The position numbers were made by a program, and so were the translations under genes. Of a stretch of 64,000 nucleotides of DNA, positions 10,155-20,265 are shown in pieces. The number at the start of each line of letters is the position of its first letter. The first letter of the stretch is position 1. A model generated the notes under the pieces. That model was not told the DNA's origin. It made no database searches and saw only the letters and a list, made by a program, of their open reading frames with translations. Where the stretch lies: positions 248,001 through 312,000 of the forward strand of contig CADCXA010000059.1 in NCBI GenBank assembly GCA_902806565.1. The letters are read 5' to 3'. The stretch comes from Hypoxylon rubiginosum. Its lineage: Eukaryota; Ascomycota; Sordariomycetes; Xylariales; Hypoxylaceae.

Positions 10155-11815
10155 ATGCCACCCGAAAGCGCCAGCAACGTAGTCATGGATCAGATCACCA
10201 ACCTGGAAGACCTCCCCGCCCCCGTATTTACCATAATCATCGAACACGTAGTGGTTATCATTGGTATCGAAAAATCCGTTCGACTTCGGTCGGTAAGCAG
10301 TAAGTTACCATTACTTCATTGATGCCGGCCTGTCGGATACGTATCTACGATACCCGTATGGTGTATTTAGATCTAACATTAAGTAACATAAGGGTCTTTC
10401 AATGCCGCCATCATGTACGCTCTCTGCGTTAGCCAGGTCGTTGATATGAACGACCCGGCCACGCCTCACCTAGCTATGCGCATACCACCGCCACTCAAAG
10501 GCGAGATCCTCTTAACCAAATCACGTTCCCCTAAAGCGACAGAAGATAAGTACCTCCCCAAGTGCCTCGCGGCTATTGCCAATGTCAACGAGGCGCTGGA
10601 TCGCCTTACCCAGCCGACAGGGGAACGCCGGAACGCCGGAACGAACAACATCGGCTTATTGCCGAGGCCGCCGCGTGTCTGTACCCACACCGCGGAGACG
10701 CAATTTGGTGGAATGCGACTGCAGGCGCGGAGGCGGAAGTGCAGAATCTCTTAAGCGGTGCCATTGTTCTCGGGAACTTACCTCTGGTAAAATCATTTCT
10801 CGAGGCGCCAGCTCCCGTGCTGGCCCACGTCAATTCAGAGAGCCTCTACTTCGGCAAGCCACTGCAGCTTGCTGCTGCGTGGGGCCATTTACACATCGTA
10901 CGCTATCTGTTGGACCGTGGTGCTGATCCACATGCGCTCTGCTATGCTTCCGATCAATCGAAGGAAGAGAGAATGTGGGACTCTTTACCGGGCCAAGACC
11001 TATATTTCCTAAGGCCGCATGTGTATCGGAGCCCAGCTGGCTCCGCGTTAAGGGCCGCTATGCTCGGAGGTCACGAAGAAATCGTACGCTTGCTCCTAGA
11101 GCCGGAGCGGCTGCCTCGTTTTAAGAGGGATTATCCCCAGGCAATCATAGCGGGAGTGCGTGGTGGCCATATTCATCTGTGCCGGCTTCTTGCCCCATCT
11201 GGCTTTCACGGGTTAGAAGGGGAAATGTTGTTGCAGGCGGTCCGTCATGATCAACAAGATATCGTGCAGGGACTCCTGGACAGTGGCGTAGACATTAACA
11301 AGGGATGCGAGCCCAGTCCACTGTTCGTTGCTGCAGCGAGAGGTTCCGTGCCGATGGTTTTTTTCTTGCTCGAGCGCAGCGCACACGAAAGTAGGTACCT
11401 TAGCAACGGGGCGATACGTGCCGTCGCCAGCGCTGCGAAGTACGGACATCAAGAAGTAGTAGAGATACTCCTTGAGCGCGGAGCGAGGCCCGACGCTGCT
11501 CTCGAAGCTGCCGTTGGTGGAGGACAGGCGCATCTAGTCGAGTGGCTCTTGGCCAAGTATCCGGACTTGCTTCGAGAAAAAAGACGCAACGGACGTACTA
11601 TTGGACTGCATTCACTGTGGAAGGCCATAGCACTAAAAAGTCCACGATTGATATCCGTCCTGGTCAATGCCGGTGTTCCGCTCATCCATAACAGTTATGA
11701 CTACTGGCACTGGCCGGAAGTAGCAGCAACTGACCTAGCGGATGATTGGATAAAGGACTTCCTCTCGTCCCTGAGAGCCGAAGACGACGAAGACGACGAA
11801 TACGACTTAGACTAG
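10155..11815 (+). CDS. F-box-like/ankyrin protein, frameshifted
   Basis: Exon 1 is 10155-10299 (a second in-frame ATG lies at 10185) and encodes LEDLPAPVFTIIIEHVVVII, an F-box-like start. A 93-bp intron (GTAAGT...AAG) joins SVSR to SFNAAIMYALCVSQVVD in exon 2 (10393-11815). The frame then changes inside GGAACGCC-GGAACGCC-GGAACG at 10622-10643. Without one 8-bp unit, GERRNEQHRLIAEAAA would follow directly and the total would be 519 codons. Downstream are about five to six ankyrin-type repeats: PLQLAAAWGHLHIVRYLLDR, ALRAAMLGGHEEIVRLLLEP, LLQAVRHDQQDIVQGLLDSG, PLFVAAARGSVPMVFFLLER and AAKYGHQEVVEILLERGA. An acidic tail follows. As written the first frame ends at 10754, so the gene is broken unless the duplication is a sequencing error. 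Such proteins may recruit substrates to SCF ligases (family knowledge). Confidence 0.75.
10622..10643 (+). repeat. 8-bp tandem duplication causing frameshift
   Basis: GGAACGCC occurs at 10622-10629 and 10630-10637, followed by the partial unit GGAACG. The duplication moves the F-box part and the ankyrin part into different frames. Confidence 0.85.
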
Positions 11816-12975
11816 GATGAATGCAACTCACTCTGTAAATGTAACAGAGACTGGGATGCATACGACGAAGACTAGGATGAAGACGAGTACTTTATGGATT
11901 CATTTACAAGCCGATATTCAAACGAGGGTATTGAACGCGAGCCGGAAAGATATCTGAAAATGACGAGGCGAACATGCGAATGGATGGGAAAGTATTGAGC
12001 CTCGGATACTGTCATTTCCTGGACTAGAACAGTTAGCTGGACTACCTAGGTAGACACTTTAGGGTATCATGATAATGCATTCAACAGTTCGTCTTCGAAA
12101 TGTAGAAACAGTATAGATGGCCTGCCATCGCTCGAGACGTTGCTCACCGAAATGGTCTCTTCTTCACCTCCATCCAAACGCGGGACAGAGCAGGGACGAA
12201 AAGAGTCGACGCCGACAAGATTTGAAATTCCAAAAATTCCCTGCCCGAACAAATCCAGACAGGAGTGGTCAAGTATTAGTTTTCAACTAGCAAAAAGACG
12301 CACTCGGATTGCTCCTCACTGTGACGCCTAAAGCCCGTGCACCAAGATGGGGAAGAAAAAAGAGAAGAGAGGGAAGAATTGACAGGAGGGCCCAAAGTGC
12401 TTTATGCATTTTAGTTTCAAGCGTGGGGCAGGTCGCCTGGGTGACTCATCTGCCAAACGCCAGGGCAACAGGCCCTAACTGTTTCTAGCTAAGACCTAGG
12501 GCTAGGTAGGTACCTATAAAAAGAAAGGGTAGGGGTAAAATTGAGCCTCATTCAGTTTCCAACCTCAGGTATTCTGTACTTCCTACACACATTCCTAGGT
12601 CTCTCATCTCATCCCTACAGTCAGAAACGTGTGGCTAGCTCATATCAATTGCCAATTCATACTCGTTAATCCGTCCACGTGAATATATCTTTAGAGATGA
12701 TTGGAAAGACTCTAAAAGTAGGAGGCGCTAATCCACCAATGTGTCATTTTACAGCGCAAGTTCACTAGGATAAACACGATGAAGAACTGAACAGAAATAT
12801 CATTGCTAATTTCTATGATAGCATCATTTTCTCCGTAGCGTCATAAACTCATAACCATATCATTCCTTTGCTTCGTCGGCCCATTGCCTTCATCTAGTGG
12901 TATCATCTTGTACTCCCAATCCCGACCTCCAGGGCCGTCCCCGAGCCTGCTTTAAATTTGATGTTCGGACATCAT
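11816..12975. other. convergent intergenic region
   Basis: Just after the ankyrin stop codon, ACGACGAAGACTAGGATGAA near 11862 nearly repeats the coding end, suggesting a local duplication of the acidic tail. The rest, 11900-12975, shows no gene; short frames near 12067-12331 have no support. Confidence 0.45.
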
Positions 12976-13466
12976 TTAGTCACTCCCATAAGCCGGGTTC
13001 GTATTGTTCCGATGGCGAGTGGCATCGCTGTTGTTACCATTGCTACCGGTATTTCCCCGGTCATCATCGCCATTGTCTTCGTCCTCGCAGCCAATATGCG
13101 GCGCTTAAAACATCGCAAAGTTAGCAAAAGCAATCCCCAGAGGCCTGCCCCTCAGGCGGAAATTTTCATTGATGTTTACTTACAGCACGTGTCGAAGCAA
13201 CCGTGGCAACCCGCGTCGTCGTCTTCGCACAGCGCCACGCAGTCATTGATGCAGGCCGTGAATGCGCCGTTGTTGAAGCCGTGGTTACACCCCGACTTGC
13301 CGTTGCGGTGTCCCCCGGAAACGCCGAGGGCGCCGGTGAGGCTATCCACAATGGTGCTGGACAAGTCGCTGCCTAGCTGCGGACGCGGGTGTGGGTGTGG
13401 GTGCGGGCGTGGGAGCGCTAGGATGACTGCCGAGATGGCGATGATGATGAGCGAGATGGGATGCAT
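12976..13466 (-). CDS. small Cys-rich secreted protein, effector-like
   Basis: The minus-strand ATG at 13466 opens MHPISLIIIAISAVILALP, a classical signal peptide with hydrophobic core. A His-Pro stretch (RPHPHPHPRPQ) follows, then a domain with eight cysteines in about 40 residues (SGC, TAC, NDC, ALC, AGC, HGC, DTCC). The first exon ends at 13184. A canonical intron follows (GTAAGT, GCTAAC branch point, TTTTAAG; 13183-13104, 80 bp). Exon 2 (13103-12976) adds an Asp/Asn/Gly-rich hydrophilic tail ending YGSD, total 136 residues. Without splicing the frame ends two codons later at 96 residues, so intron retention would give a shorter form with the last Cys. Secretion, small size and Cys density fit effectors or antimicrobial peptides. 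The family is not recognised. Confidence 0.6.
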
Positions 13467-14305
13467 TGCTGATTGTTTAATCGGGGATTCTTGGGAGATG
13501 ATTTGGTCGAAGTATGCCAGAGACTCGAGTGACTTAATGATGACTCCGTTGATGAATGTGGGAAAAGCTTGAGAGTTGTATCAGATGATGTTGGTGTGAT
13601 GAGGAAATCAGAATTGCCATTGTAGCTGACGACGAAGAGCGATCTTATAGAATTTCGATCGACTATGAAGTTCTATCGTTCATTAAAGAGAGGCTGAGCA
13701 GTAGCGAAGTCCACAGCGGTAACTCGAGAAGGCGGAAGCCCGAATACGACATAATGGCTGAAGATTCCTATCCAGCCTACTCATACCACGTGCTGGCCCA
13801 CCGAACCTATCTGTGTGTCTCAGCCAACCTCTCGGATTCGGCTCACGCGCATTTGTGTTCTGAGGCACAGCAAGTATCCGAGACATGCCTAAGCGGGAGC
13901 GCTTGCATTCCAGAAGTAGGTCGAGGTAGCGAGTCTAGACACACAGCGGTGGTCGCGTCAACTGACGTGAAATGTCTAGAGAAGAACTGGGTAATGCCGT
14001 TCCCTCCTAATTCTTTTGATTAACTTTCGACATAGGTCACGAGTACTTGGTTATTGGATGTAACTGACATTCGTTAGCGTTGACTTTCGGCACAGCAGTA
14101 GATGCCGCTCTTCCTTATGGCCATGCTTGATGATATGTTTATGTTACCCATCATGCTTCAGCAATGTCAACATGATGCCTCTTTTATTAGGGGTGATCTT
14201 TGTTAGTCAACATTAACAGAGCAGGTGTCCTTGTTGCTCTTATCCATGGAACGGATTAGTTCGACCTGGCGACTACCAAGATGATTGCGCTTGGGAGGTA
14301 GCCGC
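13467..14305. other. intergenic, promoter of secreted protein
   Basis: Upstream of the secreted-protein gene and downstream of the kinase gene. Plus-strand frame 13754-14023 has no motif. Nothing else is supported. Confidence 0.45.
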
Positions 14306-14468
14306 CTAGTAATGCCCACCCTTCAGTCTAGCTTCGACGTTGGTATATAGAAGCAGCTCGCAGTAAAGACGTGGTTGTATGTTGGAGTGGATCGAGTTCC
14401 AATGCTCTCCATTGCCTTTGCGGAATGTCCCGCTGTGCAGAGACCTGAAACAGTGCCTGGACTAGCAC

Positions 14469-17406
14469 TTACGTATTTCTGGACGCACCTCGGCGCCCTA
14501 TTGCGTTCCTCGAGAACAACTTTCGATACTTCTTGGAATGGCTGACATACTGTACAATTCTCCTTAAAACCCCCTTTACACGGGCATATTTGCGCTTCAA
14601 GAAACGTTTTCCAGCTGCTTTTTGAATAGAAATTCTTCTCTTGCTCTTTCGGTCCTCTAGACTTGGCGCTGTATTGGCCACGTTTAGAGGCCCTAAGGGG
14701 TCAGTTTGGCTCTCAGGCGTGTGGTGTTCTATTGGTGGACGTGCAATGTCTCGATCGGAGCGCACCGAAGCACGCGTACCCGCGGAGTACCGGGGTGATG
14801 GGTGTTTGTTAGAAATCTCTAAATGGCTTCCATTGTCCGGCAGGGGATCGTTCTGGCTATCGTGTCGAGAGACTGCCTCTGAATCTTCCATGCTACGGTG
14901 AGGTGATGTTTGTCGGTTGGGCCTGTCCTGAGGCATGCCGGAACCCATGCTCTGTTTACCCCTATTCTCTTTTACTTTATTCAAGATTATCGCCCTAAGA
15001 ATATCTTCGTTCTTCTTCTGGCTTTCATCCAAAGCCTTTTGCTTGCCGTCTAGGGATTCAAGACCATCATCATGGGATTTCTAGTTTTGTAAGCTTCTAC
15101 CATCGCATTGGTTTGGAACGGGACATACACTTAGCTGTCCAACAAGTTTCTTTTCAGGCACAGCAATTGGCAAGCTAAGCCCTGTGTTTCCATCGGACTT
15201 TTTATAGTCTTTCCATATTTCGATTAGTTCTGAATGGAACTTGTCAATTTTATATCGCTTTGAGGGATCTGGGTTTAGCAATCCATCTTCTATGAGAACC
15301 AAAAAGGATCCAATACATGGAGGATACCCAGGGGCTCGAAGCTTGGCCATCCACTAATAAATAGACGAAGATTTGTAAGGTTTTAACATGTAATATTGGC
15401 GATGGACAACCACTTACCTCCTTAACTGATTGTTTCACAACTGGCTTCCCCTCGATTATATTGAAGAATTTATCTTCCTCGTAGGTGCTGTCTAGACTTA
15501 GAATATCGTCTTCTATCCGTGCATCGTTGAATGATCCTCTCGTTTCTTTCAAACCGACAAGAAACCAAGAGATGAATTCGAGAAATAGACAGCCTAAACT
15601 CCACATATCATACGCCTGGGATATGCGGAATTTCATGTCAAACTCAGGTGGCCGGTACGTTCGCGATAGTCCGCCTACCCTCTCGTGCGCAACGTTTGAA
15701 ACCGAATGCGCCGAGTGAAAGCGAGTCAGCCCAAAGTCCGAGATAACAAGGCGATATGTACCCCCGGCCATGAAACAAAGAATATTCTCCGGTTTGATAT
15801 CGCCGTGTCTTCCCCTATTCTTATCATCATCATGTGGTATGTTGGCGTTAGCAGAGTTCTTGTTATTATACCATGATCTATGATGGTGGATTTTTCTGAG
15901 CCCACCGGCCATGCCAATACACTGTTCAAGTATCCATCTCACGTGCTGTGGCACGGCCGGCGATATTTCTTTCTGCTTCCAAAGATCGAGAAGGTTCCCA
16001 TCCGCAAATGGAAATACCAAGTAGTATTTCTCACCATGCTGCAATGCCATCAGCAGCCTTATCAAGTGCTTGTGGCCCTTCTGCTGTCCGCTAAATCGCT
16101 CCAGTACTCTGATCTCATCTCTGTACGCTTCATAATTTGCCCCAAGGACTTCCTTGACCGCTAAGTCGGGATTTTCATCAGGTGACCCCTGTGTATGCTG
16201 TCAGATACGGCTCTGCGTACCTCGCTTCCAAGAAAGTGTCTGTAACTCACGTAGTTGTGATGAGCTCGATGGATCTTAGTCCTTCGTACCGTCCCATATC
16301 CTCCCCTGGTGTGCTCGTACCACTCGACGAAAGGGAGTCGAATGTGCGGATTCTCGATTTTATAGAAATGCACCGAGTCTAATCCTAGATCAAAAAAGGG
16401 GACTAGGAAATTGTACTGGAACGAGCAAAAGTCTGCTAGGTTATAGCCATCCCAATGCTTGGGGAGGCAATCCAGAGCTGGGCTATCCTCGGTGTCATCT
16501 TTTCTGTGGAACATAAGTCGGTTACCGGGTTTCTTGTCTCTGTATCGTCTCAAAGGTAGATGGATATCATGGATTTTATTCTCGATGAAGCATGTGATTG
16601 ATTCAACCTGTTTGGTACATAAGAGAGTAGCTAGTATCATAAGCCGGCCGTATTTTGGTGTGTCGCTGTAAATATCCCTGACCATTTTGTTTATTAAGGC
16701 TTCATCTTCTCGGATTGCATTGCCGAGCACACGCTTGACGTTAGATTCTCGAAGCAATCGGAGCAACTCATCTACGGGTAAGAATGGGAGGTTACCTCGA
16801 TCGCCCGCGTTAACTTCTTGTTTCGCATCGAGTTCCTCTCGAAGATACTGGATATACTCTCGATCGTCGGACGGTTCGTTGAGGTCATTCGTGTTCGCAT
16901 GGGAACCGGGTTGAGGCCTCATAGGGAGCCCAACATGACTCACGCTTGTCTCGGGGTTATGTTCTTCGGTCTCCGACTGGCTTCGTGGCATAAAGGGTTC
17001 TGGGCTCTCGTGTAAGATATTTGGCATGACAAGGTGAGTTTGGAGCAGTACTCCCACCCTCAGTTGGACTCTTGATGTGCATCTGCCATCCACTCCCGAT
17101 CCCATAATCTTGGACAATAACCATACCCGTAAAATCTGTGTAGACACTATCTGAAGGGGAGAGTGGAGACCTTAGTGTATGTTCTCCCTGATCATGAGTC
17201 TGTAGCTGATTAGTGGGCGTGGATCCCAAGTCCTCAGAGGAAAATTCGTTATCACGGTAGGAAGCTTGCTGAAGTCGCGACGAGACATTCAATGGTGAAA
17301 AAGTTGGCCCTGCCACTAACTCAGAAAGATCGATATCACCCGTTGATTCATTGTTAGTTTGACCATGACCATGACTGTTTTGATCCTCGTCATGTATTTG
17401 GGACAT
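14469..17406 (-). CDS. serine/threonine-type protein kinase
   Basis: Five exons: 17406-17058, 16999-16251, 16188-15418, 15353-15129 and 15080-14469, about 901 residues. The 58-bp first intron is uncertain because it lacks a strong donor. Introns 2-4 have GTGAGT, GTAAGT and GTATGT donors; the last is 48 bp, in frame, and carries a TAG that would otherwise end the protein. The N-terminal 280 residues are Ser/Thr/Gln-rich with no known domain. The kinase domain shows a glycine loop (RGGYGTVRRTK), catalytic lysine (LAVKE), FADGNLLDLW, catalytic loop HGDIKPENIL (HGD instead of HRD), DFG (VISDFGLTRF), RPPE in place of APE, and DMWSLGC. The C-terminus is basic (RRISIQKAAGKRFLKRKY). A GTAAGT at the very end may splice to a further open stretch down to 14306. 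This kinase type often accompanies HET and NLR genes in fungi. A cytosolic signalling role is inferred. Confidence 0.8.
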
Positions 17407-18675
17407 TTCAATTGAGTTCGCCGTTTGCAGTAGAGGTTGACTAAGCCCCTTTTAGGATTCTAGCATGTGTGGTGTTATATTGGGGGCATTAACGTCTAGA
17501 AATGGAAAGTATTATAAGTTAAAGACAAGAGAGACTATGAATTATTGTTTATACTTTCATACTCCGACTTCGGGATAATATTTCATTGATTATTACCTGA
17601 TATCCTCTACGTCCGCAACGTTGAAGGAGAAAATCAGTTAGTCCATTTTCCCGCTGTGCTGACCTTGACAGTTGCGGCGGAAATGACAGTTTTTTGCATT
17701 TTCAATCCTACCACAGGACTAGAGCTCTGTTACTCTCGCAAAGCATTGCCTATAATTTGGTTTCTTCCTTTTTGATTGAGCCGTTGTTTCCTGCTGCCGA
17801 TGATAAGCCCATTACCACCCTAGTCTACCACTACATTACTTTTTAATATTCACTTATAGTAGTAGTGACGGCAAATAGAAAAGAATGATCGATTTTGGTA
17901 TGTCAACAAGACTCGGTGAGTTCGAGCAACCGTCCAATGAGGTTAGAATAATCGTCGTATCATGGCCTATTGAAGTTGTATGATGCGGCTTAGACATGAA
18001 AATTTTCAATGTGGAAGACGGGACTAAAGCTACAAGCTATGGTTCGGTTAGAATGACGTGCATCAATATGCAAAACATCGAGGGCGAGCCTCCATGGATG
18101 CTACCATAAAATTGAGTCCATTTGGGGGCCAATGAGCCCTCTATTTCTCCATATGCCTCCGGGCTTGCCGCTCTTCGCGCCTCTTCCCACTTATTGAGCA
18201 CATTTATGGCATCGACATATCGGAGCTGGTTGCGACCATGCCTGAAACCCTACCTGATAAGGCATCTGTGCCCAATAGGAATGGGATTATATTCGAGGAG
18301 GCGTTGTCTAAGATGCGTTCCGTATCAACCCAACCAACCACACCGCAAATGCACCCCCTTTTCGTACAACATATTTATGTAGCATTTATGTAAAGGCTGA
18401 TATGTTAGTTAGCACCCTTCACCGAAATTCTGTATATATCCATCCTATTGGTAATCTACTAACGCTGATCACACCACCTAAAACCATTATGGGGAGTTGG
18501 ATAGACGACTATCATCAAGTTGCATATTTAAGTCTCACCGACTAGAGCGGTTTCGAATTTAACATTTAATACCAATCCAAATTTCCCCAGTATTCAAATA
18601 TTTCATGCTACGGGTCAAGCATTCACTTCGATCCCCATTTTGGTTGAGATCTTACCTATATATCACCCTGCCTTC
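17407..18675. other. intergenic between divergent genes
   Basis: AT-rich DNA upstream of the kinase gene. Frame 18122-18382 has no recognisable motif. No gene is supported before the small frame at 18676. Confidence 0.45.
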
Positions 18676-18897
18676 ATGAAGAGTTCAATCCAATCGGCAT
18701 CGAGGGGGGTAACTACGGCCAACAATACCGATAAGTCAGGCGTATCGGTTGTCCAGTTACACTCCCATCATTTTAAGAACCCCAGCGAGCTTTCTAGCGC
18801 TTTAAAAACGCTCTGGAAAGATGATAAAGTCAGCGTTGAGATGCGGAACGACATGTACATCATCCGCATTTCCGATCATTCTTCACGTAAGGAGTAA
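18676..18897 (+). CDS. small hypothetical protein, 73 residues
   Basis: The ATG at 18676 opens MKSSIQSASRGVTTANNTDK and ends RISDHSSRKE at TAA. The middle (NPSELSSALKTLWKDDKVSV) predicts one amphipathic helix followed by two beta strands (VSVEMRNDMYIIRIS). There is no signal peptide, membrane segment or cysteine. I do not recognise a family. It sits alone between the kinase and kinase-HET genes, so it may be a small partner or just a remnant. Confidence 0.3.
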   Translation: MKSSIQSASRGVTTANNTDKSGVSVVQLHSHHFKNPSELSSALKTLWKDDKVSVEMRNDMYIIRISDHSSRKE

Positions 18898-20265
18898 TCG
18901 AACGTCGGTAAGTAGCGACGATGATATTAACGAACTATATTAAAATAACTCAATAGGTATTGAATACAGGCTATGTTTAGGGTAGCGAAGGTGCTGAAGA
19001 ATAAGCTGACAGTATGGAATTGGCGTTATTAGTGTACCTACCTACCTATAGGTACCAATCCTATTAACTCCTCAAGCGTCATTTTATGTAGCTGTCGGTG
19101 GATAAGGGCAAACAAAAATGCAAGACTGAAGAGGCCTAGATCTATAACTCTGCAGGATAACTAAGCTAAGTTGCCCCTATCGGGGTCTTAGCCACCCAGG
19201 TGGGACTGTGTGCAAATAGGAGATGGATAGCGTCTTTGTTCTCGCCTCCTACCTACCTAAGGCACCTAAGGTATGTATACCTGGACTGGTAGCTGTTTCG
19301 TTTATGTAGCTCTTCGCGCAACATAGTGGTTTTGATGAGGAAGCAATTATGTTTGTTGTGAAGAGAGCTGTGAACCTAGGGGCTACTAAGCTCCGGGGTA
19401 TATACAAGAGGCGAGGACAAAGGGCCTAGAAACAGAGGGTCCTATCTGTCAGGACCATGGCCCTCGTTAGGCTATGGACCTGTTGGTCATCCTTAGGGAC
19501 CAGATAGGAGTCACGGAGCCCTCATGGACATGATAGGGGCTATGAGGCCTGGATAGTGGTTACAGGCTTATGAGTATGAAGGAAAAAATAGGTCTCTTTG
19601 TCCTGACCTCTTGTATATACATGGGAGTAGGTAGCCCCCTAGGTTCGTAGCTCTTCGTGCAATAACATGTTGTTTCCTTATCGCATGATTGGCGTCGTGA
19701 CACTATCTTCTATCATGTCTCCTTCTTGTACCGATGAACCTGCAACCCTACCGAAGTGGTAAGGGCTAAGACCCTGACACTACGACCCTCTCAATGGCAC
19801 ATCGTGTATCCAGCATGCTATTGGTCGGCCAAAGAAACGTGGCTACTGATATTGGGTCAGCTGGAGGGCACAGCCTGCGTAACTTACGCACCCGCTTGGC
19901 TTGTGTACTCAGAAAGATTGCGGCAATTCTCACCGAAAGTTTATACAGAGATAAGGATACCAAAATATCACACCAATCTACATATTATTAAATCATATGA
20001 TCTCAAACGATGGTGTATTCGGTGGCAGTGCTACCAGATGGGTGTAGGCATCCTTTGGCACCAGGGGAAATATCTGGCGTTTATATCTTTCGATTACCTG
20101 CTCCTGGACCCCTTAAGGGCAGGAGGGTCAACTGGGCATATAACAGCATTTCGTTTATATCTACCGACTTCAAACTTGCGCGAAAGCTCAAGCGTACGCA
20201 CATTCCAATCATCTACCATTACAAGGTGTAAGGAGATCTCAGTCAGAGGTCTAAACGCCAGCAGC
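18898..20265. other. repeat-bearing upstream region of kinase-HET gene
   Basis: Contains TACCTACCTATAGGTACC near 19036, further CCTACCTACC words near 19248, and the dispersed repeat at 19540-19740. The kinase-HET reading frame stays open upstream to about 19756, but that part has no family resemblance and is probably 5' UTR or non-coding. Confidence 0.5.
19540..19740 (+). repeat. dispersed repeat, second copy
   Basis: Plus-strand copy of the block at 400-620 on the minus strand. CCTGGATAGTGGTTACAGGC, CTCTTGTATATACA, CTCTTCGTGCAATAACATG and TTTCCTTATCGCAT occur in the same order. A related, more diverged copy appears to lie just upstream (19315-19400: CTCTTCGCGCAACATAG, then GGGGTATATACAAGAGGCGA). 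Confidence 0.6.

Noticed and set aside
12958..13572. 204-codon plus-strand frame
   Set aside because: It is the mirror of the Cys-rich secreted gene, which has a signal peptide and splice signals on the minus strand.
15081..15083. In-frame TAG in the kinase gene taken as a nonsense mutation
   Set aside because: It lies at the 3' end of a 48-bp GTATGT...ACTAG intron that keeps the frame, so splicing removes it.
19756..20265. Upstream extension of the kinase-HET frame as coding
   Set aside because: Open but without family resemblance; the family-like sequence begins about residue 1 of the ATG at 20266.
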